NCBI GenBank assembly: GCA_963795385.1
Contig: CAWCHK010000003.1
Span: forward strand, 248,001-312,000
DNA: 64,000 nucleotides
Direction: 5' to 3'
DNA from: CAVURS01 sp963795385
GTDB taxonomy: Bacteria; Actinomycetota; Actinomycetes; Actinomycetales; CAVURS01
The first letter of the stretch is position 1, and the number at the start of each line of letters is the position of its first letter. Below the pieces are notes generated by a model. The model made no database searches, had not been told where the DNA came from, and saw nothing but the letters and a program-made list of their open reading frames with translations. This document shows, one piece after another, positions 25,032 through 33,245 of this stretch. The position numbers were made by a program, and so were the translations under genes.

Positions 25032-26333
25032 ATGCCGCACGGCCCGATCACGGTTCTGTTCATGCCCGAGAGCGCGTACGGCCCCACGAACAACTGCGTC
25101 GGCATCGGGGACGTGCTCCGGCAGCGCGGCCATCGGGTCGTCTTCGCCGCGGAGTCGTCATGGCGGGGCAGGCTCGAGCCGCTCGGGTTCGAGGAGGACC
25201 TGGTCGACCTGGCCCCGCCGCCCCCCGAGCCGGCGGCCGGGGAGCCGGAGCCGGACGCGGGCCAGTTCTGGAAGGACTTCGTGCGCGACACGTCGCCGGA
25301 GTTCCGGAAGCCCACGATCCAGCAGCTCGAGACGTTCGTGCGGCCGGTGTTCGAGGAGCTCGTCGGCGGAGCGCGCTACTGCGAGCCGCAGCTGCGCGAG
25401 ATCGTCGAGCGGGCCCGGCCGGACGTCGTGGTCCAGGACAACGTCGTCGCCTTCCCCGCGCTGCACACCAGCTCGGCGGCGTACGTTCGGGTGGTCAGCT
25501 GTAATCCGTTGGAGGTCAAGGGATCCGGCGTGCCGCCGACGTTCTCCGGATTGCCGGCCGCGGACCCCAGCGGCTGGGCGGAGTTCCGCGCGGAGTACGA
25601 CCGGACGCACCGCGAGCTCTGGACGTCGTTCGACGAGTTCATGCGGGAGCAGGGTGCGCCGGGACTGCCGGACCTGGAGTTCATGCCGGTGTCGGACCGG
25701 CTCAACCTCTACGTCTTCCCCGAGGAGATGGACTACCTCGACGCGCGACCGCTCGGCCCGACCTGGCACCGGCTGGACTCCTCGGTCCGGGGCACCGACG
25801 CGCCGTTCGCCCTGCCGGAGCAGATCGCCGACGACGGACGGCCGCTGGTCTACTTCAGCCTCGGTTCGCTGGGCAGCGCCGACCTGGGGCTGATGCAGCG
25901 CACGCTCACGGCCCTGGCCGGCACGCCGTACCGGTTCGTCGTGTCGATGGGGCCGCTGCATGGCGAGCTCGAGCTGGCCGACAACATGTGGGGCGCGCAG
26001 TTCGTGCCTCAGACGAGCGTCCTGCCGCTGGTCGACCTCGTGATCACGCACGGCGGCAACAACACGACGACGGAGGCGATGCACTTCGGCAAGCCGATGG
26101 TCGTCCTGCCGCTCTTCTGGGACCAGTACGACAACGCTCAGCGGGTGCAGGAGACGGGCTACGGCGTGCGGCTGGACACCTACCGCTACACCGACGCCGA
26201 GCTGCACTCGGCCCTCGCGTCGTTGCTGGACGACCCTGCGGCCCGGGCGCGATCGGCCGCGGCGGGGGAGCGGATCCGGGCCGGGTCCGGAGCCCAGAGA
26301 GCGGCCGACCTGATCGAGCACGCGGCCGGATAG
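25032..26333 (+). CDS. MGT-type GT-B glycosyltransferase
   Basis: The 433-residue protein has the GT-B layout of UDP-glucuronosyl/macrolide glycosyltransferases (GT1). The N-terminal domain contains FMPESAYGPTNNCVGIGDVLRQRGHRVVFAAE. The C-terminal donor domain contains PLVYFSLGSLGSADLGLMQRTL and the ITHGGNNTTTEAMHFGKPMVVLPLFWDQYDNAQR motif, which binds the nucleotide sugar. The usual HGGxNTTxE is intact. The acceptor is unknown. It stands alone between divergent and convergent neighbours, so it may act in lipid or natural product glycosylation or in detoxification. Confidence 0.88.
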   Translation: MPHGPITVLFMPESAYGPTNNCVGIGDVLRQRGHRVVFAAESSWRGRLEPLGFEEDLVDLAPPPPEPAAGEPEPDAGQFWKDFVRDTSPEFRKPTIQQLETFVRPVFEELVGGARYCEPQLREIVERARPDVVVQDNVVAFPALHTSSAAYVRVVSCNPLEVKGSGVPPTFSGLPAADPSGWAEFRAEYDRTHRELWTSFDEFMREQGAPGLPDLEFMPVSDRLNLYVFPEEMDYLDARPLGPTWHRLDSSVRGTDAPFALPEQIADDGRPLVYFSLGSLGSADLGLMQRTLTALAGTPYRFVVSMGPLHGELELADNMWGAQFVPQTSVLPLVDLVITHGGNNTTTEAMHFGKPMVVLPLFWDQYDNAQRVQETGYGVRLDTYRYTDAELHSALASLLDDPAARARSAAAGERIRAGSGAQRAADLIEHAAG

Positions 26334-26346
26334 GTCGTCCCCCAGG

Positions 26347-28269
26347 TCAGTGTGACGGCGGGACGTCCAGCGAGGGGTTGCGGTCGAAGAACCCGAACGG
26401 CTTGAGCCAGAACGACACGGTGTCGGACGGCATGATCGGCCAGTCCTCCGGCCGGGTGACGTGATGGATGCCGAAGACGTACCAGAGGACGACGTCCACG
26501 TCCTCGATCGTCCGGTCGGCGGCGGTCCACACCGGCAGCCCCTTGTCCTCGGCGCTCTGGTTGGGGAAGTCCCCGCACGGCCAGCGCTCCGCCTCGTTGT
26601 ACGGCGTCACCCACAGCGTGTGCGCGATCGCCGCGGCCCGGTGCAGGACCGGCGCGGCCGGGTCGAACATCGACGGGATGCTGGCGCTCGGCACCAGCTT
26701 GTAGCCGACCTGGCCACCAAAACTGTTGCGGGACTGCGTGTTGACGACCTTCCAGGACCGCTGGCTGGCCCAGTCGGGGTCGCGGATGCCCTCGAGCTCG
26801 GTCCGCAGCGGGCGGGCCTTGGCGATGATGCCGAGCCCGTGCGGGTTCGCCGGGCCGATCGGCTCGGGCTCGGTGTGCGTCTCCAGCACGGTGTTGTGGT
26901 CCGCACCGTCGACGTCCAGGTCGAGCCGGGCCACGATGAAGTGCTGGTGGAACGGCGCGTACGTCGAGTGGTCGACCACCGTGCCGTGGGTCACGGCCTC
27001 GTCGGGGGCGAACCGGCTGGTGACCATGATCCCGGTCGCCCGGACCTCGCACTCGATGTTGCCGTCCTGGTAGAAGCGCCAGTAGACGAGGTACTCGTAG
27101 TTCGCGACGGTGGCGTGGAAGGACAGCACCAGCCGCCGCATCCGGCGGACCTCGGTGCCGGAGACGGGGTCGACGTGCTTCCACAGGACCGCGTTGTCCT
27201 CCTCGTGGATGCAGATGGCGTTGGGGATGGTCACGGGCTCGGCGTGCGAGTCGTGCAGGACGGCGTCCAGGTAGCGGATCTCGCCCAGGCAGTCGCAGCC
27301 CAGCATCAGCGACGTGGTCATGAAGCCGAGACCCCACTCGCCGATGTCGAAGGCGGTGCGCCGGTAGTGGTCCGGCGAGGGGTCGCGGTAGGGCACCACC
27401 ATCTCGGCGAAGGAGAGGCGGTGCGCGACGGGCCGCAGCCGGTCGCCCTCGCGGTAGCCGACGGTGTGCAGGACCATCGCCTCGCGGAAGTTGAAGCCGA
27501 CCCTCATCTCCCAGTTCTGCCAGCGCAGCAGGTTGCCGTCCAGGGTGAACGAGACGCCCTCCGGCTGGGCGATCTCCAGCGGGGCGACCTCGCGCTGCGC
27601 ACCGCCGACGAGCGCGGGGAGGTACTCGCCGCGGATCGGCGGCTCCGGCGTCCCGACCGGCTGGACCGGACCGCCGTCCTCGATGTCCAGCAGGGTCATC
27701 TCGTTGAGGTCGATGATCGGGTGGAGGTTGCCGACGGGGTGCGCGTACGGGTTGCCGTCGGGGGTGGCGCGCACCCAGACGTCGCCCCAGCCGATCCGCC
27801 GGCCGCGGTAGGGCTCGGGCACCAGGGCCGCGCCGTAGGCCCAGGTGTCGACCAGCACCAGGCTCAGGTCGGTGATGCCGCGCTGGGCCAGCGCCTCGAT
27901 CAGTCGCGGCTCGCGGTGCAGGAACTCATCGCACTCGTGCCACTCGTCGACGGTCATGTTGGGGTACTCGTCCTCGGCGACCTGGTGCCAGGAGAGCACG
28001 GCGTCCGCGGTGATCGACACGTCCGCGACGTAGGCCTCACCGTCGCCGCGGTTCCAGACGACGGCCCGCGCGCAGCGCTCGAACGGCTCGCCCGGCCGGT
28101 AGGCCAGCACGGCGTCCTTGGCCGGCTCGCGCAGCTCGATCGAGGCCCAGCGCCAGCGGTCCCCGACTCCCCGCTCCCGCGCGAGCAGCGCACGGACCCG
28201 GCCGATCTCGTCGGCGCTGAGCGGGTCGAGCGGGTGCGTCCGGGAACGGTCGGGGGCGTCGGTGGTCAC
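26347..28269 (-). CDS. Copper-containing primary amine oxidase
   Basis: This 640-residue copper amine oxidase oxidises a primary amine to an aldehyde with release of ammonia and hydrogen peroxide. The topaquinone precursor is Tyr391 in ATVANYEY. The catalytic base Asp308 lies in FDIGEWGLG. Copper ligands are His441 and His443 (FHQHF), with a third His near residue 603 in GIHHVTRPEDWPIMP. Length and motif order are normal and no signal peptide is seen. It is the last gene of the amine cluster, with GTG 28269 overlapping the stop of the FAD/GcvT gene by four bases. It probably handles the fully demethylated amine. Confidence 0.95.
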   Translation of the reverse strand: MTTDAPDRSRTHPLDPLSADEIGRVRALLARERGVGDRWRWASIELREPAKDAVLAYRPGEPFERCARAVVWNRGDGEAYVADVSITADAVLSWHQVAEDEYPNMTVDEWHECDEFLHREPRLIEALAQRGITDLSLVLVDTWAYGAALVPEPYRGRRIGWGDVWVRATPDGNPYAHPVGNLHPIIDLNEMTLLDIEDGGPVQPVGTPEPPIRGEYLPALVGGAQREVAPLEIAQPEGVSFTLDGNLLRWQNWEMRVGFNFREAMVLHTVGYREGDRLRPVAHRLSFAEMVVPYRDPSPDHYRRTAFDIGEWGLGFMTTSLMLGCDCLGEIRYLDAVLHDSHAEPVTIPNAICIHEEDNAVLWKHVDPVSGTEVRRMRRLVLSFHATVANYEYLVYWRFYQDGNIECEVRATGIMVTSRFAPDEAVTHGTVVDHSTYAPFHQHFIVARLDLDVDGADHNTVLETHTEPEPIGPANPHGLGIIAKARPLRTELEGIRDPDWASQRSWKVVNTQSRNSFGGQVGYKLVPSASIPSMFDPAAPVLHRAAAIAHTLWVTPYNEAERWPCGDFPNQSAEDKGLPVWTAADRTIEDVDVVLWYVFGIHHVTRPEDWPIMPSDTVSFWLKPFGFFDRNPSLDVPPSH

Positions 28270-30719
28270 CGCCTGATCCTGGCACCCTCAGGGTCGTACG
28301 GCGGTCGCAGGCCCACCGTCGCGGAGTGGATGTCACCGGCGACGTCGACCGCATAGGTACCGGTGCGCAGGTGGTCGGGGGTGACCGGCTCGCCGTCCCG
28401 TCGCCACACCACCGCGACGGCGACGCTGGCCCCCAGGGTGTGGCTCCACCCGGCCGACCGGACCTGACCGACCGCCAGCCCGTCGCGCAGCACCAGCTCG
28501 CCGCCCCACAGCATCGGCTCCGCATCGTCCAGCACGAGCGAGACGAGCCGGCGCCGCGGGCCGGTGGCGCGCACCTTCTCGACCGCCTCCCGGCCCAGGA
28601 AGGCGATGTCGCCGCGAAGCTTGCAGGCGAAGAGCAGGCCGGCCTCGACCGGGTTCTCGTCCGGGCCGATGTCGGAGCCGAACGCCCGGTAGCCCTTGTC
28701 CAGGCGCAGGCTGTTGATCGTGTAGTAGCCGGCCGGGCGGAGCCCGAACTCCCGGCCCGCGTCGATGAGCAGCTCGTACACCCCGACGGCGAACTCCGTT
28801 GGCACGTAGAGCTCCCAGCCCAGCTCGCCGACGTACGTGATGCGGGTGGCGCGCACCGTGGAGTGGCCGAGGTCGATGGCCCGGCTGGTGGCGAAGGGGA
28901 AGGCCGGGTCCGACAGGTCGGCCCGGCTGAGCCGCTGCAGCAGGTCGCGCGAGGACGGGCCCATCACCCCGAACACCGCGTACGACGACGTGACGTCCAC
29001 GACGGTGACATTGGCGTCGGCATCGATATGACGGCTGATCCAGGCGAGGTCGCGGACGATCGAACCCGACCCGGTGACCAGGAGGTACTCGTCGGCGGCG
29101 AGCCGGGTGATCGTGACGTCGGCCTCGTAGCCCCCGCGCTGGTTCAGCATCCCGGTGTAGACGACGGTGCCCGGCGGCACGGCCACATCGGCCGTGCAGA
29201 GCCACTGCAGCAGCGCCTCTGCGTCGCGACCCTTGACGAGGATCTTGCCGAACGACGTCTGGTCGAAGACCGCGACGGCCGACCGCGCGGCCTCCTGCTC
29301 GGCAGCGGACCACGGCAGCCAGTTCGGCTTGCCCCAGGAGTACTCGACAACGGCCGGTGTGCCTTCGGGGGCGAACACGTTGGCCCGCTCCCATCCCATC
29401 TTCGAGCCGAAGCACGCGCCAGCGGCCGTCAGCAGGTGGTGGACGGGCGAGCGGCGGAACGGCCGCGCCGACTCGAGCTCGCGGCCCGGCCACGGGATCT
29501 CGTAGTGCAGGCCGAGCACCTCCCCGACCCGGTCGTGGAGCCAGGAGTTGTTGCCGTTGAACTCCGCGAACCGCCGGATGTCCATCGCCGCGACGTCGCT
29601 GGTCGGCTCGCCGGCCACGATCCACTCGGCGAGCGCCTGCCCGGCCCCGCCGGCGGTGGCGATCCCGACCGAGTTCAGGCCGGCCGCGACGAAGAAGCCG
29701 CGCACCTCGGGCGCCTCGCCGAGGATGAACTGGTTGTCGGGTGTGAAGCTCTCCGGCCCGTTGTAGAACTTCTTGATCCCCGTGTGGTGCAGGGCCGGGA
29801 TGCGTTGCAGCGCACTCTCCATCAGCACCGAGAAGTGCTCCCAGTCCTCCTCCAGGAGCTGGAACTCGAACGGGTACGGCAGCTGGTCCGGCGCCACCCA
29901 CGGCTTGGCCTCCGGCTCGAACCCCCCGACGACCAGACCGCCGACCTCCTCCTTGAAGTAGGTGTACCCGTCCGGGTCCCGCAGGATCGGCAGGCTGCGG
30001 TGGACCCCCTCGATCTGGTCCGTGACGACGTAGAAGTGCTCCGCTGAGTGCAGCGGCACCGTGACGCCGCACATCACCCCGATCGCCTTGGCCCACTGAC
30101 CGGCGCAGTTCACGACGATCTCGGCCTCGATCGACCCGCGGTCGGTCTGCACGCCCGTGACGGCTCCTCCGCCGGTCGTGATGCCGGTGACCCGGGTGTG
30201 CTCGAACACCGACGCACCGCGCTGCCGGGCCCCGCGGGCCAGGGACGCGGTCACGTCGGTCGGGTTGGCGGTGCCGTCCCCGGGGAGCCAGATCGCGCCG
30301 AGCAGGTCCTCGGTCTCCAGGATCGGGTAGAGCTCCTGGGCCCGGGCCGGCGAGACCAGCTCGCACTCCAGGTCGAAGGCCTCCGCGGTCGCCGCCGTAC
30401 GCCGGAGCTGGACCATCCGCTCCGGCGTACGGGCGACGGTGACGCCCCCACAGCGCTTGTACCCGGTCGCCAGCCCGGTCTCCGCCTCCAGCCGTTCGTA
30501 GAGTTCGGCGGAGTACTGCACCAGGCGGGTACCGTTCTCGGTCGAGCGCATCTGCCCGACCAGCCCTGCCGCGTGCCAGGTCGTACCACCGGAAAGTGAA
30601 CCTTGTTCCAGCAGAACGAGATCCGTGTAGCCGAGCGCCGTCAGGTGATAGGCGACGCTGGTCCCGATGATGCCGCCGCCGATGACGACGACGCGGGCAC
30701 GGGTGGGGAGGTCAGGCAT
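28266..30719 (-). CDS. FAD-dependent dimethylglycine/sarcosine dehydrogenase-like protein with GcvT domain (paralogue A)
   Basis: The 817-residue two-part enzyme has an N-terminal FAD domain with VVVIGGGIIGTSVAYHL (residues 10-26). His49 in GTTWHAAGL matches the position of covalent flavin attachment in dimethylglycine dehydrogenase. From about residue 430 there is a GcvT-like folate-binding domain (GWERANVFAP; YTGMLNQRGGYEADVTITRL; YVGELGWELYVP). Such enzymes oxidise an N-methyl group and pass the one-carbon unit to tetrahydrofolate. A paralogue lies 2.5 kb upstream in the same cluster. Co-transcription with the amine oxidase is supported by the overlap. Confidence 0.92.
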   Translation of the reverse strand: MPDLPTRARVVVIGGGIIGTSVAYHLTALGYTDLVLLEQGSLSGGTTWHAAGLVGQMRSTENGTRLVQYSAELYERLEAETGLATGYKRCGGVTVARTPERMVQLRRTAATAEAFDLECELVSPARAQELYPILETEDLLGAIWLPGDGTANPTDVTASLARGARQRGASVFEHTRVTGITTGGGAVTGVQTDRGSIEAEIVVNCAGQWAKAIGVMCGVTVPLHSAEHFYVVTDQIEGVHRSLPILRDPDGYTYFKEEVGGLVVGGFEPEAKPWVAPDQLPYPFEFQLLEEDWEHFSVLMESALQRIPALHHTGIKKFYNGPESFTPDNQFILGEAPEVRGFFVAAGLNSVGIATAGGAGQALAEWIVAGEPTSDVAAMDIRRFAEFNGNNSWLHDRVGEVLGLHYEIPWPGRELESARPFRRSPVHHLLTAAGACFGSKMGWERANVFAPEGTPAVVEYSWGKPNWLPWSAAEQEAARSAVAVFDQTSFGKILVKGRDAEALLQWLCTADVAVPPGTVVYTGMLNQRGGYEADVTITRLAADEYLLVTGSGSIVRDLAWISRHIDADANVTVVDVTSSYAVFGVMGPSSRDLLQRLSRADLSDPAFPFATSRAIDLGHSTVRATRITYVGELGWELYVPTEFAVGVYELLIDAGREFGLRPAGYYTINSLRLDKGYRAFGSDIGPDENPVEAGLLFACKLRGDIAFLGREAVEKVRATGPRRRLVSLVLDDAEPMLWGGELVLRDGLAVGQVRSAGWSHTLGASVAVAVVWRRDGEPVTPDHLRTGTYAVDVAGDIHSATVGLRPPYDPEGARIRR

Positions 30720-30729
30720 CGGGCGCCGC

Positions 30730-32264
30730 TCAGCTCCCGGCCGAGGGAACCTGCACGCGGTGCTCCTCGGCGATCGAGGCGACCTTGTTGCGCTGCACGC
30801 CGTAGAAGTAGGCCAGGCCGATCACGACCACACCGCCGACGGCGATCACGCCGCCCCAGGCCTTGCCCGCGCCGTAGATCGCCTGACGCGGCCAGATCAG
30901 GTTCACGACCATGAGGACGCCGTACGCGATCGCGACGACGTTGATCACGACGCCCCAGGGCTGGGGCAGGGTGAAGAGACCGGTGCCGCCCTGATCCTCC
31001 GGCCAGCCGGCCCGGCGCCTGAGGAGGGTCGGGAACCGTCACCAGCAGGTAGGCGATGTAGACCAGGATGATCGACACGCTCGTGACCACGAGGAAGATC
31101 GACGCGTTGCCGATGTTCACGAGCAGCACCAGGATCGCGATGGCCCCGGAGACGATCGCCGGGGCGGCCGGGGAGTGCCGGATCTCGGTCACGTGCGCCA
31201 GCTGCTCGCCGAACGGCAGGGCGTGGTCGCGGGCCATCGAGAAGGCGATGCGTACCGCCGCGGTCTGGATCGCCAGGCAGCAGACGAAGATCGCGATGGC
31301 GACGTCGATCAGCACGATCTTCTCGCCGGTGCTGCCGAGGGCGTCTCCGAGTACCGACGGCAGGCCGCCCGCGCCCAGGTCCGCGGGCTTGATGCTCTTG
31401 GCCGCCATGACCGCGAAGAGCAGCAGGAGCAGCCCGGAGAAGCCGGCCGCGGCCAGGGCCTGGAGCAGCGCCTTCGGCGTGGTCTTGTGCGGGTTGGTGG
31501 TCTCCTCGGCCAGCGAGCCCGCCGTGTCGAAGCCGAACATGACGTACGCCGGCATGACCGCGGCCAGCAGGATCGGCGCCAGGATGCCGAGAGCGCTGTG
31601 GCCGGGGGTGGCTGCCGTGACGTGCTGGGTGTCGAAGACCACCTGCGGCCCGCGCCGCGCGTGGACCAGCAGCAGGACGATGATGATCGCGACGCCCACC
31701 AGCTCGGCCGCCACGCCGACGTTGTTGATCTTGGACATGATCTTGACGCCGAGCACGTTGATCGTGGTCGTGATGATGATCAGGATCACGCCGAGGAAGA
31801 CCGCGTTCTTGGCCCCGTCGTCGAAGACCTGGAAGCCGGACCAGATCGGCGGGAGCGCGATGTTCCACGCGATGGCGACGGCGGCCACGGTGACGATCGA
31901 GCCGATCAGCATCGTCCAGCCGGCCATCCAGGACACGGCCTGGCTGCCGACCTTCTTGGACCACTGGTAGACCGAGCCCGGCGATCGGGAAGCGTGCGCT
32001 GAGCTCGGCGAACATGAGCGCGACGCAGAGCTGGCCGCCCAGCACGATGATCCACGACCAGAACATCAGCGGACCGCCGAAGCCGTAGCCGAAGCCGAAG
32101 AGCTGGAACATGCCGGTGAGGATCGAGATGTAGCTGAAGCCGGCCGCGAACGAGGAGAAGCCCCCCAGGCTCCGGTTCAGCTTCTGGGCATAACCGTGCG
32201 CGTTGAGTGCTGCGACGTCAGCCTCGTGCGAGGCCGGTCTCGGTGTGGCGGTAGGAGAGCTCAC
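30730..32264 (-). pseudogene. APC superfamily amino acid/amine permease, two frameshifts
   Basis: Three frames make one APC carrier. From ATG 32264 it reads KLNRSLGGFSSFAAGFSYISILTG and LCVALMFAELSARFPIAG, moving at the CCC of 31977-31979 to VYQWSKKVGSQAVSWMAGWTMLIGS and the central helices. At the GGG of 31031-31033 it moves again to GWPEDQGGTGLF and the last helices. Removing one base at each gives 510 residues with about 12 spans, in the GABA/choline-like permease style. It sits inside the amine cluster and should import its substrate. Both shifts occur at G/C runs and may be sequencing errors. Confidence 0.8.
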
Positions 32265-32291
32265 GGTGGTCCTCCGGTGATGGTGAAGGTG

Positions 32292-33245
32292 TCAATCAGG
32301 GAGTTGCACTTCGTCCAGCAGTCGGTCGAACGCGGGGCTGGAGAACACGGCCGCGGCGGCGTCGTACTTCTCCAGGCCCCAGGACCAGAAGTCAAAGTCC
32401 AAGGGGCTCGTGTGATCCTGGATCGAGGCCCACAAGGTCCAGCCGTAGCGGGACATCAGCCCCTGGAGCTGGGCCCGGGCGACCTTGTTGCGCAACGGCC
32501 TTCCGTAGTACGCACTGATCAGCTCCTCGAGTTCGTCGAGGGTGAGATGGCATTCGCTCCAGATGTTGCCGAGCTCGAAGCACGCGTCGTTGTTGCCGGC
32601 GTACTCGTAGTCGATGATCCTGATCTGCTCCCCGTCGTCGATGAAGTTGGCTGCGAGGAGGTCGTTGTTGCACGGCACGGTGCCGTCGTCGGTCGGCGCG
32701 AAGGCGGCTCGGATCCGGTCCACGTGCGGCTGGAAGGCGAGATAGCCCTCCGGCAGTCGCATCCCCTCGCGCTGCACGATCGCCAGATAGCCCGGCTGGA
32801 TCTCGAACATGTCGAAGTCGTTGACGAACCGCTGCCCGGCATGGAGTCGACGGCACGCCTCGGCCACGCGGGCCACGTTGCCCGGGATCTTGAGGTGCTC
32901 GTCGCCGAACGTCACGCCGTCGATGAAGCCCACGACCATGACGCCGTCGTCCGGCAGGTACGCCGTGACGGGTGCGCCGACGCCGGACGCCGCGGCCCGG
33001 ACGGTGTTCTCGTGCTCGTGGTCGCGGTTGATCGAGAGGGCGTCGGCCTCCCGGGGCGAGACCCGCACGACGTACGCCCCCTGCGCGCTCACGACCTTGT
33101 AGTTGCGGTTGGTCAGGCCGCCGGCCAGCTCTTGGACCACGCGGCGCCCGCGCAGCTCGGGGACCTTGTCCAAGAGGCGGTCCAGATCCGGGCCAGGGCC
33201 GGGAGCCGTCGCCGGTGTCGCTGCCGCACCCGCAGCGTCGGTCAT
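32292..33245 (-). CDS. LicA/choline kinase-like phosphotransferase
   Basis: The 317-residue protein has the choline/ethanolamine kinase-like fold. LAGGLTNRNYKV (about residues 40-51) is the nucleotide loop, and YVVRVSPREADAL carries the ATP-binding site. The catalytic loop reads CNNDLLAANF (192-201), with Asp195 as base; the usual first residue His is Asn here, while the second Asn and the Asp are kept. The metal site is IDYEYAGNN (211-219). It probably phosphorylates a hydroxylated amine. Translation is coupled to the upstream FAD/GcvT gene through an ATGA overlap, so its substrate likely belongs to the same pathway. Confidence 0.85.
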   Translation of the reverse strand: MTDAAGAAATPATAPGPGPDLDRLLDKVPELRGRRVVQELAGGLTNRNYKVVSAQGAYVVRVSPREADALSINRDHEHENTVRAAASGVGAPVTAYLPDDGVMVVGFIDGVTFGDEHLKIPGNVARVAEACRRLHAGQRFVNDFDMFEIQPGYLAIVQREGMRLPEGYLAFQPHVDRIRAAFAPTDDGTVPCNNDLLAANFIDDGEQIRIIDYEYAGNNDACFELGNIWSECHLTLDELEELISAYYGRPLRNKVARAQLQGLMSRYGWTLWASIQDHTSPLDFDFWSWGLEKYDAAAAVFSSPAFDRLLDEVQLPD

